Assembly (NCBI RefSeq): GCF_009183365.2
Contig: NZ_CP068230.1
Coordinates: forward strand, 1,393,001-1,457,000
DNA from: Shewanella algae
GTDB lineage: Bacteria > Pseudomonadota > Gammaproteobacteria > Enterobacterales > Shewanellaceae
DNA length: 64,000 nucleotides
Direction: 5' to 3'
Position 1 is the stretch's first letter, and each line of letters opens with the position of its first letter. Shown one piece after another: positions 1 to 7,723 of the stretch. The notes below the pieces were generated by a model. That model searched no databases, was not told where the DNA came from, and saw nothing but the letters and a program-made list of their open reading frames with translations. The position numbers and the translations under genes were made by a program.

Positions 1-14
1 TGGGAAAGCACTGC

Positions 15-41
15 AAAAGGCGTCGGAATGACGCCTTTTTT
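15..41 (+). terminator. Rho-independent terminator of an upstream gene
   Basis: A GC-rich stem (AAAAGGCGTC pairing with GACGCCTTTT, loop GGAAT) is followed by a T run. It most likely ends a plus-strand gene lying before the window. Confidence 0.8.
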
Positions 42-124
42 GTTTGTATTGAGTGGATTGTTCGAAAAAGAGCTATCTTTTTGTTATTGTGTTGCGCCTG
101 TTTTGTGAAAAGGATGGAAGGGGA

Positions 125-1234
125 ATGCAATTGCAGCAAACCACTTTATTTTCAGCTTTGGGTCTGGCTCTGGCCGGTTGTTTCACTCTGCCGGCCGCGG
201 CCGTGCCGGTTTCCGACGAGCTGGATATCGGCGGGGCGGTACGAGTCAACTATGGCTGGAAAGACTATGATGACGATGCCAAGTTGGAGTTCGAGCTGTT
301 TCGCGCCGATGTCAAATACGATAACGGAGAACTGTTCGCGTCGGCTCAGTACCGCTGGTATCAGGATCAGGATGTGATCCAGCATGCCTTCTTTGGCTAT
401 CGCTTTTCAGAAAACTCGGACATTCGCCTCGGGGTCACCCAGGTGCCTTTCGGTTTGCTGCCCTATGCGGCTCATTCCTTCTGGTTCGGCGCGACTTATT
501 ATCTCGGCTTTGAAGACGACTATGATGCTGGTATTCACTGGCAGTACAACAAGGACGGCTGGCGCTACGATCTCGCCTGGTTTGCCAATGATGAATATGG
601 CGACGGTAGCCGCTTCAAGCGCTATTCCTTCGATGTCGCCACCACAGAAAACGCCCCCTATGAAGAGGCAGGGCAGTTTAACGCCAGAGTCGAGCGCAGC
701 CTGAAGTATGGCGAGTTTGCCCATAAACTGGGCGCTTCTGTGCAATATAGCCGTTTGGACTACAAGCCAATGGCCGGCGCCGTTGCCGGTGAAGACACAG
801 ATGGCTTGGCGGTAGCAGCCCATTGGCAAATGGATTGGCACGCCTGGCAGACTCAGGTGCAGTATCTGCATTATGACTATGACATGCCAGGCGAGCGTTT
901 GGCACTGTCGGCCTTTGCCTACCCGTTTGAGATAGCGGCCGAGGCCGATGTGCTCACATTTAACCTTTCGCGCACCATAGATGTTGATTGGGGCCCTATC
1001 ACTCAGCTCAACTGTTATAACGACTACAGCCAGGTATTTGCCTCGGGTACCGGGTTGGATGATTCGGTGCAGAATGTCACAGGATGCGCCATCAGCGCCG
1101 GTAAGTTTTACTCCTACGTGGACTGGATCGCCGGTAAAAACATGTGGTTTGTCAACGGCCCCGGCATAGGTATTGCCGAAGGCGACAGCAGCTGGCATTC
1201 AAGGCTGAATATCAATGTTGGCTTCTACTTTTAA
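125..1234 (+). CDS. Outer-membrane porin-like beta-barrel protein
   Basis: The protein is about 369 residues from the ATG at 125. I chose this start because it follows a purine-rich AAGGGGA site and opens with a clear signal peptide (hydrophobic core, then a cleavage site near LPAAA-VPVS). An in-frame upstream start at 53 would add 24 residues that spoil the signal peptide. The mature part is rich in alternating aromatic and polar residues typical of transmembrane beta strands and ends in phenylalanine (NVGFYF), the usual recognition signal for outer-membrane protein assembly. The central part resembles phosphate-selective porin (OprP/OprO) or related carbohydrate porins, but I cannot assign a substrate. 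It has its own upstream space and is followed 39 bases later by a secreted peroxidase-like gene, possibly co-transcribed. Family call is inference; outer-membrane location is well supported. Confidence 0.75.
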   Translation: MQLQQTTLFSALGLALAGCFTLPAAAVPVSDELDIGGAVRVNYGWKDYDDDAKLEFELFRADVKYDNGELFASAQYRWYQDQDVIQHAFFGYRFSENSDIRLGVTQVPFGLLPYAAHSFWFGATYYLGFEDDYDAGIHWQYNKDGWRYDLAWFANDEYGDGSRFKRYSFDVATTENAPYEEAGQFNARVERSLKYGEFAHKLGASVQYSRLDYKPMAGAVAGEDTDGLAVAAHWQMDWHAWQTQVQYLHYDYDMPGERLALSAFAYPFEIAAEADVLTFNLSRTIDVDWGPITQLNCYNDYSQVFASGTGLDDSVQNVTGCAISAGKFYSYVDWIAGKNMWFVNGPGIGIAEGDSSWHSRLNINVGFYF

Positions 1235-1273
1235 CGGCTGAAGCTGGTAAGAATAAAAACAAATGGAGGTGTT

Positions 1274-1855
1274 ATGGTGAAGGTGTTCAAGCCCTTGGCA
1301 AGATTGAATTTAACCGGGCCTGCATTGAAGAGGCTGGCTTTTACAGCATTGGCTTTAGCGCCCACGGCGGCTGTTGCCGGTCAGTGCCCCGATTACCTCA
1401 ATATCAAGTTGAGAAAGCTCCATTCCCAGGAGTCTGTCGACCTATGTGAACTCACCCAAGGTAAACCTGTGCTTCTGGTCAATACCGCCAGCAATTGTGG
1501 TTTTACGCCTCAATTCAAAGCGCTTGAAGCCCTGCATAAGGACTACCGCGAGCGCGGGCTGGTGGTGATAGGTTTCCCATCCGATGACTTCTTCCAGGAA
1601 GAAAACGAAGAGAAAGATACCGCCAAGGTGTGCTACATCAACTATGGCGTGACCTTTACCATGGTGGCTACCTCTGCGGTTCGTGGCAGTGATGTGAACC
1701 CGGTATTTGCCTATCTGGGGCAGCAGGCCGGCGCGCCCAAGTGGAACTTCTACAAGTACCTGGTCAGTGGCGACGGTAAACAGGTGCAGAGCTTTAACTC
1801 CAGAGTCAAACCCGATAGTGATGAATTGATCAAAGCGATTGAATCTGTGCTTTAA
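1274..1855 (+). CDS. Secreted glutathione-peroxidase-like thiol peroxidase
   Basis: This 193-residue protein has the glutathione peroxidase fold signature: the peroxidatic motif NTASNCGFTPQF with Cys at residue 75, and the WNF motif (PKWNFYKYLV) near the C-terminus. A signal peptide is visible (hydrophobic residues 21-35, likely cleavage after AVA), so it should act in the periplasm, unlike the usual cytosolic BtuE/BsaA forms. The known family reduces hydroperoxides with a Cys, Gln, Trp, Asn tetrad. Here the Gln-bearing motif, usually FPCNQFGxQE, reads FPSDDFFQEE, so the Gln is replaced by Asp. Two extra cysteines (38 and 58) lie in the N-terminal mature part. It may be co-transcribed with the preceding porin-like gene. 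Peroxidase activity is therefore probable but not certain. Confidence 0.8.
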   Translation: MVKVFKPLARLNLTGPALKRLAFTALALAPTAAVAGQCPDYLNIKLRKLHSQESVDLCELTQGKPVLLVNTASNCGFTPQFKALEALHKDYRERGLVVIGFPSDDFFQEENEEKDTAKVCYINYGVTFTMVATSAVRGSDVNPVFAYLGQQAGAPKWNFYKYLVSGDGKQVQSFNSRVKPDSDELIKAIESVL

Positions 1856-1889
1856 TATCTGACTTATTCGTTTTCTATCTGAGGTGATT

Positions 1890-2903
1890 TTGGCTAAGTT
1901 TATCGGTCTTGATAAAGACAAGGGCCACGCCGGGCGTGGTAAAACCGGGATATTGCTGTTGAATCTGGGGACGCCGGACGCACCGACACCCGCGGCGGTG
2001 CGGCGTTATCTGGCCGAATTTCTCTCCGATCCCAGGGTGGTGGAGATCCCCAAGGCGCTGTGGAAGCTTATTCTCCATGGCATTATTCTCAGGGTCAGGC
2101 CGGCCAAATCGGCGGCCCTTTACCGTGAGGTGTGGACTGATAAGGGCTCGCCACTGATGGATATCAGTGAGCGCCAGACCCAGGCCTTGGCAGAAAAACT
2201 CAAGGCCGAAGGCGTTGAAGCCGAAGTTGCCTTGGCGATGCGTTACGGCAACCCGGCGGTGGGCGATGTGCTCAAACGCCTGCACAATCAAGGGGTCGAT
2301 AAACTGGTTGTGCTGCCGCTCTATCCTCAATATGCCGGCCCTACCACGGGCTCTGCATTTGATGCCATAGCCAAAGAGTTGACTCAATGGCGTTACCTGC
2401 CGTCGCTGCACTTTATCCATACCTACCACGATAATCCGCTGTTTATCGAGGCGCTGGCCGAGTCCATCGAAGTAGACTTTGCCCAACACGGCAAACCGCA
2501 GAAATTGGTGCTGTCGTACCATGGTATGCCGGAGCGGAATCTCAAGCTGGGCGACCCTTACTACTGCTTCTGTATCAAGACCTCAAGATTGTTGGTCGAG
2601 CGTCTTGGGCTGGCAGAGGATGATGTGATCAGTAGCTTCCAGTCCCGTTTCGGCAAGGCCAAATGGCTGGGCCCTTACACGGATGAAACCATGATGGCTC
2701 TGCCAAAGCAGGGGATCACAGATGTAGCCGTTGCCTGTCCTGCATTCAGCGCCGACTGCCTGGAAACTCTGGAGGAGATTGCCGGGCAGAACCGTGAGTT
2801 TTTCGAACAGGCCGGTGGTAAGTCATTCCGCTATATAGCGGCGCTCAACGACAGACCGCGCCATATAGAGATGATGGCGGAGTTGGTTCGTCCCTATCTG
2901 TAA
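1890..2903 (+). CDS. hemH: Ferrochelatase (protohaem synthesis)
   Basis: Ferrochelatase inserts ferrous iron into protoporphyrin IX, the last step of haem synthesis, at the cytoplasmic face of the inner membrane. The protein (about 337 residues, normal length) shows the N-terminal GILLLNLGTPDAPTP motif, the catalytic histidine motif SYHGMPER, and the FSADCLETLEEI motif carrying the conserved acidic residues. No ATG is available at the start. A GTG at 1884 and a TTG at 1890 are both in frame; the only Shine-Dalgarno-like stretch (TGAGGTG, 1880-1886) overlaps the GTG, so I prefer TTG 1890 but the difference is two residues. It is preceded by a short gap after the peroxidase gene. A GC-rich hairpin without a T run follows at 2921-2944. 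Confidence 0.95.
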   Translation: MAKFIGLDKDKGHAGRGKTGILLLNLGTPDAPTPAAVRRYLAEFLSDPRVVEIPKALWKLILHGIILRVRPAKSAALYREVWTDKGSPLMDISERQTQALAEKLKAEGVEAEVALAMRYGNPAVGDVLKRLHNQGVDKLVVLPLYPQYAGPTTGSAFDAIAKELTQWRYLPSLHFIHTYHDNPLFIEALAESIEVDFAQHGKPQKLVLSYHGMPERNLKLGDPYYCFCIKTSRLLVERLGLAEDDVISSFQSRFGKAKWLGPYTDETMMALPKQGITDVAVACPAFSADCLETLEEIAGQNREFFEQAGGKSFRYIAALNDRPRHIEMMAELVRPYL

Positions 2904-2920
2904 GCGCTCGTCCCCCTATC

Positions 2921-2944
2921 CAGGGCTGCAGTCCGGCAGCCCTG
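2921..2944 (+). terminator. GC-rich hairpin after hemH, weak terminator candidate
   Basis: CAGGGCTGC pairs with GCAGCCCTG around a six-base loop. There is no T run on either side, so factor-independent termination is doubtful. Confidence 0.3.
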
Positions 2945-3074
2945 CCAACAATATTTGACACTGCCGCTGTTTGCGGATCGCTTCGCTGCCCTTGTTGCCT
3001 GCCACGCTATGCCTTAGCTTGGCAAGTTGAATGTTAATTTATGGTTAACAATACAAGAATAAGGATAAGGCATC

Positions 3075-3779
3075 ATGGATCGCGAGCAGATATATGCCAG
3101 CATGGCCGGAGAGGGTCGACTGGATTATGAAAAGTACCTCAATACTCCCAAATTGCTCAGCTGCCAGAAGCCCTATGAGCAACTGTGTAACGCCGATGAG
3201 TTGCAGTTTCAAATAGTGCATCAGTCGGAGGAGTTGTGGATGAAGCTCATCTGTTACACCCTGCTGGAGATTGATGAGCGTATGGCCGCAGGGGAGACCT
3301 TCAAGGTGTTGACCCTGTTTTCCAGGGTACATAAGGCGATGGGGTTTCTTATCGAGCAACTGAGTATTCTCGACACTATGTCTATCAAGGATTATCAGGC
3401 CATTCGGCTGCAACTGGGCAACGGCAGCGGTCAGGAATCACCGGGATTCAAAACCCTGTTGCAGCTTTATAAGCCGCTGTGGCTCACCTTTGAGCGAGTC
3501 TACCTTGAGCAAAAGGGGCTGACGGTCGAGCAGATATACAACAGTGAATACCGTCACGATGAAAGCTATATGGTGGCCGAGGCCATGATAGAGTACGACC
3601 AGCTGTTTCAGCACTTCCGTTACCATCACATCAAACTCATCCACAGAAGCATAGGCATAGACAGCATGTCACTGAAGGGGCGCAGCACTGAAATCCTCAA
3701 CTCAGGTATGAAGATGCAGTTTTTCCCTAAACTATGGCAAATTCGCGGTCAGATGACAGATATCTGGGGCGGTGTTTAA
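3075..3779 (+). CDS. kynA: Tryptophan 2,3-dioxygenase family protein, divergent
   Basis: Family members are haem enzymes that open the indole ring of tryptophan to N-formylkynurenine. This 234-residue protein has the conserved N-terminal block (YEKYLNTPKLLSCQ, then LQFQIVHQSEELWMK, which contains the active-site histidine) and the C-terminal block RYHHIKLIHRSIG. It is shorter than typical bacterial enzymes (roughly 280 residues), and the usual GTGGSSG loop after the haem-ligand helix is replaced by SLKGRST. The start ATG at 3075 sits after AAGGATAAGG. The next gene, a kynureninase-like enzyme, starts 40 bases after its stop, so the two probably form a tryptophan-to-anthranilate unit. No formamidase gene is adjacent. 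The family is clear; substrate and activity are inferred, and the symbol is provisional. Confidence 0.75.
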   Translation: MDREQIYASMAGEGRLDYEKYLNTPKLLSCQKPYEQLCNADELQFQIVHQSEELWMKLICYTLLEIDERMAAGETFKVLTLFSRVHKAMGFLIEQLSILDTMSIKDYQAIRLQLGNGSGQESPGFKTLLQLYKPLWLTFERVYLEQKGLTVEQIYNSEYRHDESYMVAEAMIEYDQLFQHFRYHHIKLIHRSIGIDSMSLKGRSTEILNSGMKMQFFPKLWQIRGQMTDIWGGV

Positions 3780-3819
3780 GGTGTCAAACGCGACTCGATT
3801 GCCGACTGAGGAGCCTGGA

Positions 3820-4950
3820 ATGTCGTTGAAATCGCGTTTTCATCTGCCCGAAGGGCACTATTTTTTGTCCCACTCTGTGGGCGCCATGCCAAAGGGATGC
3901 GAAGTTGCGGTCAGCGAGTTTCTCGGCGCCTGGAAACATCAAGGCGGTGACGCCTGGCCTGTGTGGCTCGAGGGGGTTGAGCTGTTTTTGCAGCAACTTG
4001 CGGCTTTGACCCGAGTTCCCGCCAGTGGCTTTTGCCCGCAGCTGAATCTCTCTTCGGCTTTATCCAAGCTGGTCGGCGCCCTGCCGAATGCCAAGCCCGG
4101 TCAGCGGATCTTGGCCACCGAACTGGATTTCCCCTCCATGGGGTTTGTACTGCAACAGGCCGAGAAGAAGGGCTACCGCCTGCAGCTGCTTGAGCCGCAA
4201 GCCGGGCTGGTGTCTTTGAGTCAGTGGCAACAGGCCTTGGGAGAGGATGTGGCGCTGGCCTTTATCACCCATGCCATTTCTGAAACCGGTCAGTTACAGT
4301 CTGTGAGTGAAATTTGCGCTCTGGCCCGAAGCTTAGGAGTAATGACTGTGGTGGACATTGCCCAGTCTCTCGGAGTTATACCGATAGATTTGGGGCAGTG
4401 GCAGGCTGATGCTGTCTTGGGTTCCTGCGTTAAATGGTGTTGCGCTGGCCCGGGGGCGGCCTTTTTATGGCTCAGCGATAGGTTGGCCCAGACGCTGGAG
4501 CCTGTGGATCTGGGATGGTTCTCCCATGAGGCGCCGTTTGAGTTCGATATCCATGACTTCCGCTATGCCAAGGGAGCAAAAAGGTTTTGGGGGGGCACGC
4601 CTTCCGTATTGCCTTACATGCTGGCAGCGGCGTCACTGCAGCAGCTGCGCGCTTTCGGCGATAGTCAAATTTATCAACACAATCAGCGCCTGGGGCAGGG
4701 GATCCTGGATTGTGCCCTGAGTCATGAACTCAAGGTGGTGACGCCCAATATCAGCGGCGAGCGCAGTGGCACTGTGGTAGTCGATTTCGCCGATAGGCAG
4801 GCGGCGCAGCAAGTGTTCAACAGATTGGGGATCAAGACAGACTTGCGCCCAAGATTTGGCTTTCGCTTTTCGCCGCATATCTATACCGATGGTGAGGATA
4901 TGGAGGTTTTGCTGCAGGGGCTCAGACAGTTGGCCGGCAAAAGGCCCTGA
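3820..4950 (+). CDS. kynU: Kynureninase-like PLP enzyme (aminotransferase class V fold)
   Basis: The protein is about 376 residues from ATG 3820, chosen because GAGGAG (3808-3813) lies six bases before it; an in-frame GTG at 3772 would overlap the preceding gene. It is a fold-type I PLP enzyme: the segment VDIAQSLGVIPIDL gives the cofactor aspartate, and SCVKWCCAGPGAAFLW gives the Schiff-base lysine followed by the GPG turn seen in kynureninases (KYxNxGPG). Kynureninase cleaves kynurenine to anthranilate and alanine. The position immediately after a tryptophan dioxygenase homologue supports this role. It is somewhat shorter and more divergent than classical KynU, so another class V lyase or desulfurase-like activity cannot be excluded. 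Symbol provisional. Confidence 0.75.
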   Translation: MSLKSRFHLPEGHYFLSHSVGAMPKGCEVAVSEFLGAWKHQGGDAWPVWLEGVELFLQQLAALTRVPASGFCPQLNLSSALSKLVGALPNAKPGQRILATELDFPSMGFVLQQAEKKGYRLQLLEPQAGLVSLSQWQQALGEDVALAFITHAISETGQLQSVSEICALARSLGVMTVVDIAQSLGVIPIDLGQWQADAVLGSCVKWCCAGPGAAFLWLSDRLAQTLEPVDLGWFSHEAPFEFDIHDFRYAKGAKRFWGGTPSVLPYMLAAASLQQLRAFGDSQIYQHNQRLGQGILDCALSHELKVVTPNISGERSGTVVVDFADRQAAQQVFNRLGIKTDLRPRFGFRFSPHIYTDGEDMEVLLQGLRQLAGKRP

Positions 4951-5066
4951 TAGCTTGGGGGCAGGATCTGGGGCCGTTCCAGATGAGACTCATTCCTGAG
5001 GAAGCCGAAATAAGATTGGACCAGCTGCGGCTTGAACTCCCCGGGGGTCTTTAAGCCGCAGAGGTT

Positions 5067-5486
5067 TCAGTACTGGTTCTCGAAATAGCTTTCGATGATC
5101 AGCACAGCAGAGACGGCATCGATCTGGCCCTTGGTCAGCGCCTTGAAGCCACCGAGTTCAAATAATCTGGCCTTGGCATCGGCCGTGGTCAGGCGTTCAT
5201 CCTGGGTGGCCACCTTGACACCGAAACGCCCGGCAATACGGTTGGCAAACTTACGGGCTCTTTGGGTCATCTCCTGCTCTGTGCCATCCATATTGAGTGG
5301 CAGTCCCACCACCACGAGATCCGGTTGCCATTCTTCGATTAAAGCCGCTATCTGCTGCCAATCGGGAATACCATCCACTGCCTTGATGGATGTCAGTGGG
5401 CTGGCACTGCCGGTCAACTGCTGACCTATGGCTATGCCTATGCTCTTGGTGCCGAAATCGAAGCCCAGTACGGTTTTTGCAGTCAT
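5067..5486 (-). CDS. ruvX: Putative pre-16S rRNA nuclease / Holliday junction resolvase YqgF
   Basis: This is a 139-residue RNase H-fold protein. It opens with LGFDFGTKSIGIAIG, holding the first catalytic aspartate; DLVVVGLPLNMDG and the terminal GQIDAVSAVLIIESY (second and third acidic sites) complete the YqgF pattern. Known members trim the 5' end of 16S rRNA precursor and were earlier proposed as resolvases. I took the start at the internal ATG (complement of 5484-5486); the longer open frame to 5579 runs into yqgE and has no family similarity. It lies 13 bases downstream of yqgE on the same strand, the classic yqgE-yqgF pairing of gammaproteobacteria. Confidence 0.93.
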   Translation of the reverse strand: MTAKTVLGFDFGTKSIGIAIGQQLTGSASPLTSIKAVDGIPDWQQIAALIEEWQPDLVVVGLPLNMDGTEQEMTQRARKFANRIAGRFGVKVATQDERLTTADAKARLFELGGFKALTKGQIDAVSAVLIIESYFENQY

Positions 5487-5499
5487 TTTGCCTCTGTAA

Positions 5500-6063
5500 T
5501 CAAGCGTGTCCCATCTGGCTGGACATTTGCCAGATATCGAATCCCAGTGATTGGGTGGCCTTGAGCCAACGATGCTCATGGGGAGTATTGAACAGTATCT
5601 CGGGTGTGGCGGGAATGGTCAGCCAGCTGTTTTCCGCCAGTTCCTGCTCCAGCTGGTGGCGGCTCCAACCCGCGTATCCCAGCGCCACCAGAAAATGCTC
5701 CGGCGCCTTTGAGGTGCCAAGAGAGGTGAGAATATCCCGTGAGCTGGTCAACATTATCTCGTCATTGATGGCAGTGCTGTTGGCCCAATAGGGTTGACTG
5801 CTGTGCAGTACAAAGCCCCGCTCCGGGTTCACCGGACCGCCTACCAGTACGCTGTTGTCTATTGAAGGCTTGAGAGATACCTCTTCTGCCAGCTCCATCT
5901 GCAGCAGTAACTCATCAACCTCAATGCCTATGGGACGATTGACCATGAGTCCCATGGCGCCCTTGCTGTCGTGCTCGCACACATAGATGAGCGAACGCTC
6001 GAAGAAAGTATCATCGAGCGAAGGCATGGCGATAAGAAAATGATTTTGCAAACTGTCCATCAT
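5500..6063 (-). CDS. yqgE: UPF0301 family protein YqgE (AlgH-like)
   Basis: This 187-residue cytosolic protein matches the YqgE/AlgH family: N-terminal LQNHFLIAMPSLDDTFFERS, then GAMGLMVNRP and GGPVNPERGFVLH, in the expected order and length. The biochemical function of the family is not settled; it has been linked to alginate regulation in Pseudomonas, but that link does not transfer directly. It is the first gene of the yqgE-ruvX pair and begins 24 bases after a SUI1-family gene on the same strand, so the three may share a transcript. Confidence 0.93.
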   Translation of the reverse strand: MMDSLQNHFLIAMPSLDDTFFERSLIYVCEHDSKGAMGLMVNRPIGIEVDELLLQMELAEEVSLKPSIDNSVLVGGPVNPERGFVLHSSQPYWANSTAINDEIMLTSSRDILTSLGTSKAPEHFLVALGYAGWSRHQLEQELAENSWLTIPATPEILFNTPHEHRWLKATQSLGFDIWQMSSQMGHA

Positions 6064-6087
6064 ACTGCTCCTGGTACTTGTTGCCTG

Positions 6088-6417
6088 TCAGCCGCCGGCC
6101 AGCTTCACCTTGTAGCCCAGCTTCTCCAACAGGCCCTGGAGTTGCTCACGATTGTCGGTCTGGATCTCGATGTCGAACGCTTTTACTGTGCCGCCGCAAC
6201 CGCACTGCTTCTTGAGTTTTTGCGCCAGATCTTTCAGCGCCTTGGCGTCCAGTCCCAGCCCCTTGATTACTGAAACACCTTTGCCTTTGCGGCCCTTGCT
6301 GTCCTTGTGGATCCGGACGATACCATCGGATGTCGGGATGGTGGCTTGTTCCTTGGGCTGGCTAATACGGCCTTTGTCGGTACTGTATACCAAACTGACA
6401 TTGGGATCTGTTTTCAT
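6088..6417 (-). CDS. yciH: SUI1/eIF1-like translation factor YciH
   Basis: The 109-residue protein has the eIF1/SUI1 fold signature: a basic segment (HKDSKGRKGKGVSVIKGL) followed by LKKQCGCGGTVK and a C-terminal GLLEKLGYKVKLAG. Bacterial YciH has been reported to affect initiation fidelity and stress translation, but it is dispensable in Escherichia coli. It precedes yqgE on the minus strand. A tail of about 85 bases and a terminator separate it from the next minus-strand gene upstream. Confidence 0.93.
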   Translation of the reverse strand: MKTDPNVSLVYSTDKGRISQPKEQATIPTSDGIVRIHKDSKGRKGKGVSVIKGLGLDAKALKDLAQKLKKQCGCGGTVKAFDIEIQTDNREQLQGLLEKLGYKVKLAGG

Positions 6418-6501
6418 TGTTGATGCTGATCTATGGCTTATGGGCGCAGTCTAGCAGATTTAGCCTAAGCGCCCAATGGCTTGCTCCAAGCCGCTGAAAT
6501 C

Positions 6502-6527
6502 AAAAAAAAGCCACCATTGAGGTGGCT
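6502..6527 (-). terminator. Terminator of the small membrane protein gene
   Basis: On the minus strand AGCCACC pairs with GGTGGCT around a five-base loop and is followed by a T run (plus-strand A run at 6502-6509). It lies about 70 bases after the stop of the 6599-6913 gene. Confidence 0.75.
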
Positions 6528-6598
6528 GGTAAAAAACTGAAATTGTGCAGGGAACAATATCAGCCACCGGCTTGGACGCCGGCAATCACAAGAAGATG

Positions 6599-6913
6599 TC
6601 AGGAAAGCAGTATTCCGCCAAGCACTGCCACCACAGATAAAAAGGCGCAGGGCAGCATCAGTATTCTTAGCTTGGGCACCAGTAGTGTCAGTGTCGTCAG
6701 GACGAAGCCGAAAGCGGCCAGATCAAAAGGTGAAATCTGTTGCTCGACCAATCTGGCACCGAGCCAACCGAGAATGAGCAGCGGCAGGATAAGCAAACGC
6801 CTGGCTTGATTGATGCTGCCTATTCCGGCCAGTTCCTGCGCCTGTTGCAGCAGAGAATTTCGAGTCAGCAAAACGCCACTGGCAATAATAAAGAATGCGA
6901 GATACCAAAGCAT
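6599..6913 (-). CDS. Small inner-membrane protein behind a Fur-type box
   Basis: This 104-residue protein is almost wholly hydrophobic, with three to four likely membrane helices (about residues 1-17, 40-57, 64-82 and 85-103) and short polar loops. I do not recognise the family. A perfect 7-1-7 Fur-type palindrome sits only 25 bases before its start codon, where it would overlap a promoter, so iron-dependent repression is a reasonable inference. A good terminator follows. It is transcribed away from a DUF4136 lipoprotein gene. No transport motif or metal-binding residue cluster is visible, so a role in iron handling is only suggested by the operator. Confidence 0.7.
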   Translation of the reverse strand: MLWYLAFFIIASGVLLTRNSLLQQAQELAGIGSINQARRLLILPLLILGWLGARLVEQQISPFDLAAFGFVLTTLTLLVPKLRILMLPCAFLSVVAVLGGILLS

Positions 6914-6937
6914 GAGTCATTCACTATCTAATCTACA

Positions 6938-6952
6938 TGATAATCATTATCA
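6938..6952. promoter_or_regulatory. Perfect 7-1-7 Fur-type operator
   Basis: TGATAAT-C-ATTATCA is an exact inverted repeat with the 7-1-7 layout known for Fur sites. It lies between divergent genes, 25 bases before the small membrane protein and overlapping the -35 region of a plus-strand promoter candidate (TATACT at 6961-6966, 17 bases after TGATAA). Confidence 0.75.
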
Positions 6953-7091
6953 TTTGGTACTATACTGAAGTCAAGCTGAATCGGTAAACTAAATTTTGTT
7001 AAATTCGGTTGTAGAGCAGAAGATTGAAATGTAAGCTGATTTCATGGGTTTTTATGGCCGTTTCCTGGCCTGGGTAAACGAGGAAATTTCG

Positions 7092-7649
7092 ATGAAGTAT
7101 CTGATAACAGCCGCAATGGCACTGATGCTAAGTGCTTGTAGTACACTGAATACTGGCTGGGATTATGACCCGGGTGTGAACTTTAGCCAGTACAAGAGTT
7201 ATGCCTGGGTGGAAAAGCAATCCGAAGACACCAGCTATCATCTGGATGGTTTGATGGATCAGCGAGTACGTGATGCCTTGGATCGGCAGTTGGCACAAAA
7301 GGGCCTGCAGATTGCTACCAAGGAAAACGCCGATATCCTGGTTAACTATCTGACCAAGGTAGACAAGAAAATCAATGTCGACACTTTCAACACCAACTAT
7401 GGTTACAACCCATATTGGGGGCCGGGTTGGGGCTGGGGCGGCAATATGCAGACCCAAACCACAGTACGCGAATATGAAGTCGGTACCTTGATTGTGGATC
7501 TGGTCGACGCCAAGTCCGGCAAGCTCATCTGGCGTGGCTCAGTGGCTGACACCATTCGTGATAGCGATACTCCGCAAAAGCGAATTGCCAAGGTTAACGA
7601 GGCGGTAGCCAGTGTAATGAGCAACTTCCCGCCCAAGGTGGAAAAATAA
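7092..7649 (+). CDS. DUF4136 family lipoprotein
   Basis: From ATG 7092 the protein is 185 residues and begins with a lipoprotein signal peptide ending in the lipobox LSAC, so it should be lipid-anchored in the periplasm. The rest matches the DUF4136 pattern: WDYDPGVNFSQYKSYAW near the N-terminus, ADILVNYLTKVDKK in the middle, a Gly/Trp/Tyr-rich stretch (WGPGWGWGG) and GTLIVDLVDAKSGKLIWRG in the C-terminal part. The in-frame ATG at 7044 would place 16 polar residues before the signal peptide, and GAGGAAATTTC before 7092 is a usable ribosome site. The function of the family is unknown. It has a leader of roughly 120 bases after a promoter that overlaps the Fur-type box. Confidence 0.88.
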   Translation: MKYLITAAMALMLSACSTLNTGWDYDPGVNFSQYKSYAWVEKQSEDTSYHLDGLMDQRVRDALDRQLAQKGLQIATKENADILVNYLTKVDKKINVDTFNTNYGYNPYWGPGWGWGGNMQTQTTVREYEVGTLIVDLVDAKSGKLIWRGSVADTIRDSDTPQKRIAKVNEAVASVMSNFPPKVEK

Positions 7650-7690
7650 CCTCTGATCCACACGGGCACAATGTGGGAATTCAACATTGG

Positions 7691-7723
7691 AATAAAGCGG
7701 CATAAAGCCGCTTTATTGTTTTT
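7691..7723 (+). terminator. Terminator between convergent genes
   Basis: AATAAAGCGGC pairs with GCCGCTTTATT around a five-base loop and a T run follows on the plus strand. It ends the DUF4136 gene and overlaps the last codon of the convergent LysR gene. Confidence 0.85.
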
